Source: Eulemur rufifrons
Taxonomy: Eukaryota; Chordata; Mammalia; Primates; Lemuridae
DNA length: 64,000 nt
NCBI RefSeq assembly: GCF_041146395.1
Contig: NC_090984.1
Coordinates: forward strand, 84,393,114-84,457,113
Direction of reading: 5' to 3'
Part shown: piece by piece, positions 25,370-38,689 of the stretch
Position numbering within the stretch: the stretch's first letter is position 1
How the letters are laid out: every line of letters begins with the position of its first letter
Program-made: the position numbers and the translations under genes
Notes under the pieces: model-generated
Told to the model about the DNA's origin: nothing
The model's database searches: none
Seen by the model: only the letters and a program-made list of their open reading frames with translations

Positions 25370-26420
25370 GGGGCGGGCGCTGTGAGTCCCTGGGCCAGAG
25401 GCCCTGCGGAGGTCAACTGAGGCGCTGTCATTTTGTATCACGGGCTTGGCATCTCATTTTTGAAAGAAATCAGCCAACTCTGCTCTCACAAACCCTGGGC
25501 CTCTCCTGTTCTTCTCTCTCACCCAACGTTTGGGGAACGGGGGGATGGGGGACCGTGGTAGCAGTTCAGTCAGGGCTCTTTGTGTCCCCCGGTGGTGGGG
25601 ACTGGGGTGGGGGCTGAGAAAGCGGTTCGACCTTCAGGGCCTGCCTGCACGTCCGACCCTCAGCCAGGAGGTGTGTCCCCCACTCGCCCACGCCGTGCAT
25701 GCTCCCACGGAGTCACTCCAACACGCGGGGCCCTGGGCACTTGGTGACAGGAGGGCCTCGCTCCCCGAACCTCGCTCTCTGCTCGGCACAGAAAACCCCT
25801 GAAGGCCTAGACCCCTCTCACACCCCTGCACCCTGTGAGCCTTCCCCCCAAGACTCCACGCTTCTGCTCGGCCGTTTGACCCCATTTCACGTGAAATATG
25901 CCGGGCGACCGCCCTGAGGACCAGCGTGTGCTAATCAGATCCGTCTGTCTTTGCAGAGCTTCCCCGGAGCGCCGGGGCCCCGAGGGCGGATGAGCGGGAA
26001 GGGTCGGCAGTTCGGGTGGGGGGCCCTGAAATCTGCGGGCAGCGGGGGAGGGGGCCGCGGGGAGGCCGCCCGCGGAGCGGCTCCTGCGCGCCGCCGCCAG
26101 GTGCGTTGTCCCCGCTGGTCCCCCGCGGGGAGGACGCCCCCTGCTGCCCCCGCCGCCACCCGGCCGGGGACGCCAGGAGCGGGCGGGAGGCGGAGCCTCT
26201 AGGGCGGGATCTTGAGGTCCGTCCAAGGCCGGGGGATTACTGGGGTCTGCCAGCGCCCAGCCCGCGCCCGGCCCTCTCAGTGTGGCGCTGCCCGGCGGCA
26301 AAGGGGGTGGTGGGACCCAGCGCGGTCGAGACAGAAAACAAAGTCAGCAGGTCACCTGGCAGGTTCTGAGCGAATTATGCAACGAAAGCCAGCCGGGAAT
26401 GTTTGATGCGTTCTCCCCGC
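25370..26420. promoter_or_regulatory. Orphan CpG island downstream of BMP4
   Basis: GC-rich and CpG-dense, sharply different from the AT-rich flanks. The densest part is 25950-26340. It lies about 2.5 kb beyond the BMP4 poly(A) signal, and no known gene starts here. A donor-like GCCGCCAG|GTGCGT sits at 26093-26106 on the plus strand. Several long open frames on both strands (for example 25807-26301 minus) are expected from GC richness and have no recognisable domain. It could be a non-coding-RNA promoter, an enhancer or a Polycomb-type island; the sequence cannot decide. Confidence 0.7.
26133..26150 (-). promoter_or_regulatory. CTCF-type binding motif, minus orientation
   Basis: GACGCCCCCTGCTGCCCC on the plus strand. 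Its complement contains GCAGCAGGGGGCG, a good CTCF core. It lies within the orphan CpG island and faces the plus-oriented motif at 10147 (convergent). Occupancy is inferred. Confidence 0.5.
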
Positions 26421-28200
26421 CCCCCTGTCCCCTTTTTTGACTTAAGCTCCTAGGAAGCTGGTTCCAGTTTAAGGGTTGGGCAGGGAGCGACCAAGTAGCT
26501 CCTCTGATGTGGTTACAACTGTGCTGAACTCCTCAAGGGCGATCCTCCCTCTCCATCTTTCTTTAAGTAATGAGAACATTACTCTGGGGGAAAAATATGA
26601 AGTGGGGAAAAATGGCAGGCTTGACCCAAAACCAACGCTGAGAATCGCCCTACAACCTCCACGAGGTACTGGGCAAAAACAGTAACTACTAAAACCTAAA
26701 TTTAATAATCACACACGTCCAGTTCCTCCCCGAGCCTCAAGACTACACTTTTCTAACAGAATTTAAAGAGTTAAAGTTGGCCATAGTTCGTTGTTTTCTA
26801 TGCTAACATTTGTGGCATTAGGACTATTTTGTTAACTAGGTATATGCAATTCACAGAATTTCACGGTAAATTCCCCAGACCAAATATTTGGCTGAACAAA
26901 TAAACAACATTATCCATTCCTGAAAGTAAGCCAGTAGAAGGAGGGGGAAGGCGGCCCGGGAGAGTGGTTGCTAGAAAGTGACCTGAGCTGGACAGCCACA
27001 GGGCTCAGTACTCACCCTAGGATAATTTGTCCAAGTGTTGGAGATCTACTGGTTCCTTTTCAGTGACACTGACATTTCAGAAAGTTTCTGGAAATCGGGC
27101 AAAACAAAACGAGGCCGCCTGAGGGGAACCCATAATGGGCTTCCCTAAATGATTTATTTGAGCTCCATACCATTAATCAAACGGGCAGCGACCTGGGGGG
27201 CTGGAGGAGGGGGCCAGGATCCCTCTTTGCGGGGAGTTTTGGAGGAACTGTGGAGTCTTGCTGCCTTTGCCTGGGGCTCTGATCTCCTCTCTCCACCTGC
27301 GCTCTCCAGGGAGCTGGGGCTTTGGCAACTACCCCACTTCTATTTTTATTGGTTTCCACTAAGCTGCTCCTTTTGGAGGAGTGTAGGACTTCAGTAATTA
27401 AAAACAAAAATGAATCTTGCTTCACCCACCCCACCCCACCCCCAAGAGCATATGCAAGAGTGTGTGTACAAGAATGCAAGGAGTGCACACACACACACAG
27501 AGAAAAACACAAATGCCAGGGGTGGGCACACACATTCTCTTGGAGTGCATGCATGCCACTAGCAACAGCAACACTATCACTCATACCTACACCTCCATGA
27601 TGGAGAAATGCACTATCAGCCTTCCCCACACAGACTGTACCAAGATACCTACTGCCTTTGACCCAAATCCATCCAAGCGGAGGCAGAGAAAACACACATA
27701 TAAGAAATGAGCCTGAGCAGGCTAAGATTCAGAGTTTTAGTTGTTGATGTCAAATAAGAACAAGCAAAGGTGTCTCCTCTGGTTCTCTTAATTCCTACAC
27801 CCATATCATTCCAGAAAGCCATTTCTCCGCCTGCTGGCACCCCCCTTAACTGAGGGACACCCCTCCACCCAAACACCTTAAGCATCATTCCCCCCCCCCC
27901 GCCCCCCCGCTTTGGCCCAAAATTGAGATTTCTCCAAAAAAAAAAAAAAACAAAAAAAAAAAACTCTAACAACATCAGATCCACCAGCTCCAGGGAAGGG
28001 GAGTCAGCACAGAGAGAAAAGGAGAGTGTAGAACACTTGCATAGTGCCTACTTAGAAATCCTGACCCTCTAGTATCTGACCCTGTTGTCAACCCCCACCC
28101 AGCTCAATCTGTGGGGATTTTGAACTTGATGAAGGTCTTCATGTGGTGAATAGAGGAAAAGGAAAAAAGTTAAGAAACAAAGGAGAAATTCTACCATGTG
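26421..28200. other. BMP4 3' flank with simple repeats
   Basis: No gene. 26760-27200 is AT-rich with motif-like text (gttaactag, accattaatcaaac). A CA/GT-rich patch lies at 27460-27545. A C run (27890-27909, one G interruption) and A runs (about 27935-27963) sit close together. Open frames of 111 and 172 codons on the minus strand cross these simple repeats and are rejected as genes. Confidence 0.55.
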
Positions 28201-28312
28201 GTATATTAAAATAGTAGTCATCAACCTTTCAGAAGTTAGGGCACATTATTTATTTTATTAGGTAAAACCCACTTTTCAAAAACAAAACAAAACAAAAACA
28301 GCAACAAAAAAC

Positions 28313-28432
28313 AGTGCATGTTTGTAATCCCAGCTACTCCAGAGGCCAAGGCAGGAGGACCCCTTGAGCCCAGGAATTCAAGGCCAACCTGGGCAACTTA
28401 GCAAGACCCTCATCTCAAAAAAAAAAAACCCC
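28313..28432 (+). mobile_element. Alu or free-monomer fragment
   Basis: 'tgtaatcccagctactccag', 'aggcaggaggaccccttgag' and 'ggccaacctgggcaacttag', then an A tail with an AACCCC end. This is an Alu-type arm without the start of the SINE. The surrounding A-rich text 28270-28312 may be an older tail. Confidence 0.7.
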
Positions 28433-28971
28433 ACAAAAACTCTTGTTTGGAAAAAAAAACACGCATACATACATACATGTTAATATGTTCGTATGCAAAG
28501 GAGTTTTGGTTTGAAAATACCACATTGGTGCCTGTAATAACTGGAGACAGCCTAAGGTATCATAAAAGCAGAGGTGGGAATCACTTTTCTAGAGTTGAGA
28601 CTACTTCATCACACTTAGCTTTGACACACCTCTTAACAGGTGAGCAAAACCAGAAGATATACAAGGAGCCCAAAACTGAGTCTTTAATCTGACCTACTCC
28701 TTTCATCCCACTGTTTCTCCAAGGCATGTGTCATCCAGATGGGAGAGGATGCTGCGTCCTTGTTAACATTAAATAGAAATGGAAAACAATCTATGCTGGC
28801 AATTACCATCTCTCTCCATCAGTTTACTTCCTGTCCCTACAACGTAACCACCTCGTTACCACCTTCTGACTTCATCCAGCCTCCATCCCACCTCAATAGA
28901 AAAGAAACCTCATTCAAGATAGAACTGAGGGAAAAGAGGAAGGATTAAAGAGGAAAAGGCCATAGTTTACC

Positions 28972-29243
28972 TTTAAAATAATGACTCATTTTATTTTTTT
29001 CTCTTAATATGTAGTTATAAATATATTTTGTCAAAATATATGATCAATATGGTCAAAACATTTGCACGTAAAGTCATAAATAAGGTCAAGGTGAATGTTT
29101 AGGTTTTTTTCCTTTTTTTTTTTTCTTTAAAGATAGAAGTCCAGCTATAAGGAAGCAGTCTGTGTAGTGTGTGGGTGAGTGGATGGGAACATGTGTGTGT
29201 TTGTGTGTGTGTGTATCTGTCTATCCTCAAGGACTGCCTGATC
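28972..29243 (-). other. BMP4: BMP4 3' UTR
   Basis: About 270 nt between the stop codon and the expected cleavage point. AU-rich at the distal end, with TTATTTAT-type text (plus-strand ataaataa near 29078-29085) that could act as an AU-rich stability element. It also holds a (CA)n tract on the minus strand (29188-29215). The distal part ends with the canonical poly(A) signal. Confidence 0.8.
28990..28995 (-). terminator. BMP4: BMP4 polyadenylation signal AATAAA
   Basis: Plus-strand TTTATT reads AATAAA on the gene strand, preceded by an A run and followed by ATGAGTCATT. Cleavage is expected 10-30 nt further on, near 28965-28980. This is the only canonical hexamer suitably placed after the stop. 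Confidence 0.8.
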
Positions 29244-32527
<3,284 letters not shown>

Positions 32528-32652
32528 TGACAGAAAACAAGGCATATAATAACAGTCCATGATTCTTGACAGCCAATCTTGAACAAACTTGCTAGAAAGG
32601 CTCAGAGAAGCTGCAGCAGTGCGTTGCTCGGGATGGCACTACGGAATGGCTC
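32528..32652 (-). other. BMP4: BMP4 non-coding exon 2
   Basis: 125 nt. Acceptor TTCATTTTAG|GAGCC, donor TTCTGTCA|GTGAGTA. The exon text (GAGCCATTCCGTAGTGCCAT... AAGATTGGCTGTCAAGAATC) agrees with my memory of the human BMP4 leader. It holds the end of the long uORF and the start of the overlapping uORF. Confidence 0.92.
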
Positions 32653-35600
32653 CTAAAATGAATATTTGAATATAATGAGACTCCAGCGCAGACGGGCTCT
32701 GTTTTTCTTCCAGCCCCTCCGAGTCACGTGAACGCAGAGGCCCCTCCCCGCGGCGGGCGGCGAAAGGGCCCGCGGCCCTCCCCTCCTCCGCGTCCCCCCG
32801 CCCGCTCGGCCCGCCCCCTCCATGCTGGGCCAACCTCTGCGCCCGCCGCCCGAGCCTCCGCGGTCCGGGAGGAGCCCCCGGCGGCGCTCCGCAGAGCCCT
32901 CGGCCGGTGCCTGGCCGCCGGCGCGCTCATCGCCTGCGGAGAACCCAGGTCTCGCTTCTTCTACCTGCAGCGCGCGGTTAGTCCGGTCCGGACCTCACGC
33001 CAGACCGCCTGACACTGGAGTATCTGGGCGCACCATGGAGGCCGAGCTTTGCACCTCGAATCCGGCTCAAGTGGGGCCAGGGGCGGCGGGGAGTCTTTGC
33101 TGCCCAAAGCCTCACCACCAAGAGTCACTTAAAAACGAAAGCGCTAAGGGACCCCGCACACGCACACATGCACTCCGCCACTCCTCCCCAGGGTCTTCGC
33201 AAGGCCAATATCGCTCCCAGCGACAGCCAGTCACCCCTGGTGAACGCCTCCGAGTGCTCACATGGGCAGCGTAGCCGATTTAGCTCTCAGGCAAAAGCTG
33301 CAGACCCTGTCACGCACGGGGCCGGGCGAGGGGGTGTTAGGGGGTGATCGGTGTGGGAAAGTGAGAGGGAGCGGCTGCTACAGTAATTTCTCCGGTTCCA
33401 TTACGAGAATCCCCACACCGCGGCGACCGCTGTGTCCCCCATCCCCAGCAAAACATCCCCAAAGAGCCGGTCGGCGGGGCCGTTCAAGGCAGAGGGGCTG
33501 ACACGGGGGCTCGCGGCTCCCGGCAGATTCAGAAAGAGGCGTCGCAGCAGCAAGGGCGCATCACATTTTTCAGGTCTTAATGTCGCCGGGGTTTTACAAC
33601 TCCCGACCCGGCGCAGAAAGGAAATCCCCCCACGTTCCCAGGAGTCGAGGAAACTGTGAACAGCTTTCGGCCCGCGCTCGACCTCTGCGTCTGCGTCTCT
33701 CTCCCTCTCTCTCTCCCCGCCCCAGCTTGGCTTATTTTTTAAACCACCACACTCCTCCCCCCGCCACTTCCTTCCCCCACCCCCTTCCTCCTTTGCACCA
33801 GCTGCAAAGTCGCAGCAAATATTCCTTCAAGAATTTTACCAACCCACAGCTCAAGCAATTACTGGGATGTCCTGACTCTAATCGAAGATGCCGCCCGCGA
33901 GGGTTGCTCAGCGCAAGGGCCTGTTCGAAAACCTGATCCGGCGCATCTCTGCGTTCAGCCAGGGCCGCCGCCGGGCCATTTCGGGGGCCCGAGCCCTACG
34001 ACTCCTGCCCTAAAGCCCACTCCACCCGGCCTCCCTTTTCCTGAGGCTGTCCCAGTTCCTGCCTTGGGTCGCTTTGGAGCTCGAGGGCTCGGATTGTCCG
34101 CCCCACCCTCCACACATGAACATGGTTTTCTTCTTGGGAGCACTTGCGGGAAGCCTTAGAGAAAGAGGAGTCAAAGGATCGAGCAGCTCAGCCCACCCTC
34201 CCGGCCGCGGCTGCCCCGGCGCCGCCTGACACCGCGGGTCAGGATGCGGAGGCTGCCGGCGACCATCCGCGCCCCGCGAGGGCCGCGCGTCTTTTTGAGC
34301 GGCTTTCGCCTTTCCCGGTCCCGAGCCACCGCTGGGGCAGACTGCGAAAAGGGCTGGGAAGAGCAGGGTTTTTTGAGACGCCAGAAGCCCTAAAAAGTCC
34401 ACGTGAGGGGAGCTACAGAGGTGGGAAAAGCACACGGGGACATGCTGGTGCCCACAGGGCGAAGAGACAGTAGCAGGGGCGGGCTCTCGGGATCCCGGGA
34501 CAATCCTTGACCCCTAGGAATCTCCCAGGGCTGTGGCGGGAGCGCTCGCTGCGCTAAAACAGAGCGGATAGAGGAAGAGAGGGGTGTGTTTCAATTTCGG
34601 ATTCAGTAGGATTCGTCTCTAATCACGTTTTTCTTCTAATTTTTTAATTAAAAAGATAAAAGACAAAAGAACTTTCAACTACAGAACTTTTTCTTGGGGG
34701 GGGGGGGCAGGAATGCAACTCTGGGCGGTTGTCCTTCATGTGCCTGCCCAACTCTTCTCCCAACGCCGAAGTTTGTTTAGAGGTAGCCTCAGTTTACCAA
34801 CCATGCGTCTTTTGGAGTTTTAACGTCTCACACAGCCTTCATCTTATACACTGCGATCCTTGCAAACCATCAGCCCAAGCGGTGCCCAGGAAGTGTCAGA
34901 GTCTGAAAGGGTCTGCAGGGACCCGGGAATCCCGGGATCCTTTCCCGTCGGTTCCGGGCTGGGAGGGCCAGGAACAGCCGGGCGTCCGCCGTGCGTCCCG
35001 CCAGCGACTTCCCATAGGACACGACATCGCAGAAAGACGAGTCCTAGGAGCCCCTGCCACCCTGACCATCGTCCCTACAGACTCTACACCATGAAATGAT
35101 AAGGGAGGCTCCTCGGGTTCCGCAAGTAGACGAAAATAGCTCGTGGAGAAGGCGCGTCCTGCAGCTGCCGATCGCAAGCTCTCAGGGGCGCCCCGCCAAC
35201 TAGGGGCCAGGTTGGGTGACACTCCCCTCGACGCAGCCTCTGGAGTGGCGCGCGCTCTCCAGAGGGCTACAGGACTGCGCTCCCCACAGCAGAACTAGCC
35301 CCGGCTAGGTGTTCTCTCCCACCTCGCTGTCCCTCAGCCCCCTCACTCTCTCTGGACCCCAGAGGCGGCTCTCTCCTTCCTCTCCCTGCCCTTTCGTCCG
35401 GGGAACGCAACCGCCAGCCTGCGGGCAACTCGTTCAGCTCAACACCCACAGTCTTTCCCGCCTCTCCTGCCCGCACCTCCCAAAGGTGGAAATCGCCCAA
35501 GGACCACCGGACCGAAAAGGCCTGGGCAGAGGCAGTAGCAGATATGGAAGTGTCCTTCAGCGACAGCATCCCCACCTCCAGCACCACCGTTGGAAAAAAA

Positions 35601-35710
35601 TTAGGCCACCTTTTTTTGCCTCAGCGACAGTCTGAGGCCCCAGGTTCTGCCCCCAAGGATGCTCCCCGGCCCCCTCTGCCTGGCGCCCCTCACCAGGTAG
35701 CTTTGCTCAC
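32653..35710 (-). other. BMP4: BMP4 intron 1
   Basis: 3058 bp, donor CCTATG|GTGAGC, acceptor ATTTTAG|GAGC. Almost entirely within the CpG island. Open frames on both strands (for example 33580-33936 plus, 34010-34435 minus) are products of GC richness; none has a protein signature. Confidence 0.85.
32724..32731. promoter_or_regulatory. Palindromic E-box TCACGTGA
   Basis: Perfect 8-bp palindrome of USF/TFE3/MITF type, about 70 bp upstream of exon 2 on the gene strand, at the edge of the intronic CpG-rich block. Motif seen; binding inferred. Confidence 0.6.
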
Positions 35711-35913
35711 CATAGGTCCCTGCAGTAGCGGGCTCGCCAGCAGCAGTTCCTGGGGACCTCTGAGCGGCTGCAGTGAACCTGGGCGAGGGCCGGGGACTGG
35801 GGCGCTGCAGGCTCGAGACGGCTCGGACGGGAATCCCATCAGGGAGAGAGGCGATACTCAGCCCGAGCAGCAGCGGCGTGTCAGGCTCCAGTCCCTCTGC
35901 TCCGTCGCCAAAC

Positions 35914-35979
35914 TCACCTAGCTTCCGGGCCGGGCTCAGCGCTCCTTCCCTCCCTCCCTCCCGCTCTGCCCTCTTGCAT
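35914..35979 (-). other. Leader uORF 1 (21 codons) in exon 1
   Basis: ATG at 35979 (A at -3, C at +4) opens MQEGRAGGRE... and ends at TGA (35914-35916), wholly within exon 1. It exists only if transcription starts upstream of 35979. I do not recall this ATG in the human leader, so it may be lineage-specific. Confidence 0.45.
35917..35918 (-). other. BMP4: Alternative splice-donor candidate in BMP4 exon 1
   Basis: GGAAGCTAG|GTGAGTTT: a consensus donor with break between 35918 and 35917, 207 nt upstream of the main donor. Use would delete the 59-codon uORF start while keeping exon 2. Its strength looks as good as the main site. Confidence 0.5.
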
Positions 35980-36080
35980 CTTCTCCTCCCTCCTCTTTCC
36001 CTCCCTCTCTTTCTTTCTTTCCTTCCTCCTCCTCTTCCCCGGCAGCCCCTCCCTTCTTCCCTCCTCCCTTGCTCGCCTCC
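35940..36080 (-). repeat. Polypurine tract at the BMP4 transcription start
   Basis: About 140 bp almost all purine on the gene strand (GGGAGGGAGGGAGGGAAGG, GAAAGAAAGAAAGAGAGGG and similar). It overlaps the probable start region. Such tracts can form triplex DNA or R-loops and often mark TATA-less starts. The 168- and 163-codon open frames here are compositional. Confidence 0.8.
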
Positions 36081-36246
36081 CTTTCTGCGGATGGGAGCCC
36101 CGCCCACATCCTCCCATCCCGCCGCCAGGCCTCGCCTCGCAGGCCCGGGTCCCGGAAGCCCGGGCAGCGCCGGAGCCCGCAGCTGCAGCTGGGTTGGGAC
36201 GCCGCTGCCTCCAGCTCTGGGAAGCGGCCGGGGCTCACCTGGGGAC

Positions 36247-36252
36247 CACGTG
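36247..36252. promoter_or_regulatory. E-box CACGTG upstream of BMP4 exon 1
   Basis: CACGTG within ggggaccacgtgcagagg, about 190 bp upstream of the assumed start. Candidate only. Confidence 0.4.
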
Positions 36253-36319
36253 CAGAGGTACTAGAAAGCATGCACCGACTAGTCGCCGTACCTTCCAAAA
36301 ATACCCATGGGAGTCTGGG

Positions 36320-36440
36320 CTTCCCTGAGTTTAGAGTAACTGCTGCCCAAACTGATGATTAAAACACTGAGTAATCACCATTTACCCGGAGTAATTAGAG
36401 ATAATGAAACACCTCTAAAATCAGGTTATGGAGAAAGGAG
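36320..36440. promoter_or_regulatory. Homeodomain-motif cluster upstream of BMP4
   Basis: Just beyond the CpG island the text holds several TAAT-type cores within 70 bp (gatgattaaaac, gagtaatcacc, gagtaattagagataatg). It is free of repeats. MSX/DLX/PITX-type homeodomain factors regulate BMP4 in known biology; that these sites are used is inference. Confidence 0.35.
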
Positions 36441-38689
36441 CTGTTGGATTGGTTTAAAGGGTGGCCTTCCATAAACTGTTAAAGGATTTCCAAACGTTGA
36501 GAAACAGGCTGTGTGCAGAGCTGTGTGCCTGAAAGGGATACCTCTTGAGCTGTTAAAAGGTGACTTTGCTTCCAAAACATTTTTAAAAGTGCGTTTTGTG
36601 TAAAGCCTTGGTGATGATGACCCTCCAAAAGAGGACCCTAGTAAAACAACCTGGTTCCCCTCCTCCCCGCAGGCCTAACCGTTTTGAAGACGGAGGTGGC
36701 TTGCAGACAGGCTAGGGGCACATATTTTTCAGTTAGAAACGTCTGTTTATAGCTCAGAAGCCCTCTTAGGATCTGCCACAGCAATTTTTGTTGTTGTTGA
36801 TTTTTTAATTTGTGGTGTACCTAAAAATCCTTCACCTTTGACCTTCCAAGGAGATAACAACAGGAGCAACAACCTTTTAGGCCACCGGGAGACAAGGAAA
36901 GATGCCCTTTGGTCTGTTTTTAAAGGAAGAAGGGGGATGAGGAATTGGCCCCTTCGTACAAAAAAGTGCTAGTAATCATATTAGCAGGAAGGTGGAATGT
37001 GGTGGCTTTTAAACCTTCCCAAACAGGAATTGATTTCTCACACTGCCTCTCATAGACCTGTGAGAGCTATCAGCCTCATCTCTGTTTTACAAACAAGGAA
37101 GGGGAAGGACAGCCAGGTTACAAGGACTTGCCCAAAGCCCTGGAGTAAATCACAGCCTCTGCTCTGGAGCTAAAGCTTCAGGGCGGGGTTGAGGCTTCCA
37201 GCCTGGGCTCCAGGTAGCCAGGGCCGTGCTAGAGAACTAAGCATTTCCTGTCCTGGATTTCTTTCCCTGGGACAGACATTACATTTCACTGTCTCAGCAA
37301 AGCATTTAAGTCTTTACTTAAACAGATATTGGCCCAGGGTAGCTCATCTATAAAAACTTTACATTTACACACTGTCAATATTTAAACAACAGGAACTACT
37401 TCCTGTGGGGAACACAGATCACAAAGAGTGGGAAGCACGTGAGATCAGAGAAACAACTGTTAGAGCAAGGCCACAGCATGCTGCCATCTTTTCCAGGCCT
37501 GGTGAGGTCTTTTCGCCCAATAACAAATGAAACAACACAAACCAGCTATGTGGCTTTGAACAAGTCCTTTCATTCCTATGAGTCTTAGTTTTCTCATCTG
37601 CAGAAGGAAAGGATTGGGCCAGTTCATCTCCATGCTGCCTTTCAATTTGAAAATGGTTTGATGATCTTATTGTAATTTTAGCAAACATCTACCTTCTTTC
37701 ATTTTTAAATCACTCGTGAGTCCACCTCCTCTAAGAACCTCTGATTAAAACATGGCAGGGCAGTAAGAACACCCTGAAAAGATGACTGAAAATGTGCCTC
37801 CAGCTTTCAACATAGTCAAAATCACAATTAATTATTAAAACTAACAACACAAAATTAAAACTCCATTAACTAGTTACCTAATGTCCCTCCTGCAGCATCA
37901 ATGTGCTCCTTTGCTGCTGCCTGATGTAAGGACAGATTAAATGCTCACAGAGCCTCCAAAATCAATCACTATTGTTTTAATCATTAACAAATGTGTTCCT
38001 TAATATTTAAACTCAGAAACCACTATGATATATGCTGTGATTAAAAGCAGGACTTTATTTTATTTTAAAATACCCTGTAGTTTTGTTTTGTTTTTTATCA
38101 CAAATATTTTTGGATGACAGCTATGATCTCGTTTTGCTAAAGTCCAGATAATACAGTGGCCACTGGCCCACTTATAAGTCTGTGAAACGCACAGTCCAGG
38201 AGTTTCCAGTTAAGCCACCTGACATACCTTGTTTACACCCCGATATGAATCTTCAGATATGTGACAGGAGAACTCAGCTCCAGTTCTCCTGGGACAGCTT
38301 ATCTCCCCGCCTTTTAGATGGGTGCAAACCATCTTTTTACCCACTTCTCTTCTCCTCTTTTTCCCTTCACTTACGCCAAAGAACAAATTACTTGTTGGTT
38401 AGAGAGCTAAGTCAATCACAGCCTATTGATCAGAATTGGTGAGGGGAGTCAGTCCAGTTCTTTTCCCCATCTCCAGCTTACCTGTGAATCTTGGTGTTTG
38501 CACAGAACATGATAGAGATGGACCAAATGAAACTGTACCCTTAAAGCACATAGATTAAAAAGAGAAACCCATCATAATTCAGGAGCAACTATTACTCTTC
38601 TGCTGCTACTGCTGAATGAAGGACATTTGTTTGTTGGGTTTTTCCTAGAGAGCATCAAGAAAGAGTCAATAAAGCCCTTGGGACAACCT
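36441..38689. other. BMP4 5' flank, gene-free
   Basis: No gene. MIR-like pieces at about 37030-37160 (antisense: tctgttttacaaacaaggaa, ggttacaaggacttgcccaa) and 37540-37660 (sense: gctatgtggctttgaacaag, tttctcatctgcagaaggaa). The rest is unassigned. Confidence 0.55.

Larger units (their letters stand above)
32602..35839 (-). other. Leader uORF 2, spliced across exons 1 and 2 (59 codons)
   Basis: ATG at 35839 in exon 1 (weak context: C at -3, G at +4) reads 43 codons to the exon end at 35711. It continues with 16 codons in exon 2 and a TGA ending at 32602. A second in-frame ATG is the last codon of exon 1, giving a nested 17-codon version (MEPFRS... LLQLL). The upstream frame is closed by TGA 15 nt before the ATG. 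The frame is open only after correct splicing. Predicted peptide is Pro/Leu-rich with no known domain. Function is not claimed; a translational brake is plausible. Confidence 0.7.
35711..36060 (-). other. BMP4: BMP4 non-coding exon 1 (5' end approximate)
   Basis: The 3' end is fixed by the donor GGGACCTATG|GTGAGCAAAG. The 5' end is not visible in sequence and is set roughly at the purine-rich leader start. The gene strand begins with a long GA-rich stretch, then GGAGCGCTGAGCCCGGCCCG. The body carries text I recall from human BMP4 exon 1 (GATGGGATTCCCGTCC, CTCGAGCCTGCAGCGCC). It contains at least two upstream ATGs. Confidence 0.8.
32690..36250. promoter_or_regulatory. BMP4: BMP4 promoter CpG island and intron 1
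   Basis: CpG-rich DNA spanning intron 1 and exon 1, with peaks at 32740-33020, 33880-34320 and 35640-36250. It has GC boxes (ccgccccctcc near 32812; tcccggcc text elsewhere) and no TATA box at a suitable place, as for a CpG promoter. The dense block just upstream of exon 2 (32700-33000) could be a second, internal promoter, since alternative BMP4 first exons are known. No repeats recognised in it; a G run lies at 34697-34708. Confidence 0.8.

Noticed and set aside
25807..26301. 164-codon minus-strand open frame in the downstream CpG island
   Set aside because: GC-rich DNA gives long open frames on all strands; the product is Pro/Arg/Gly-rich with no domain, and overlapping frames are equally long.
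27177..27695. 172-codon minus-strand open frame
   Set aside because: Crosses a CA-rich simple repeat, has no domain signature and no splice or promoter support.
35601..36264. 168- and 163-codon open frames on opposite strands at BMP4 exon 1
   Set aside because: Produced by the polypurine/polypyrimidine tract and the CpG island; low-complexity Arg/Glu or Ser/Pro/Leu products.
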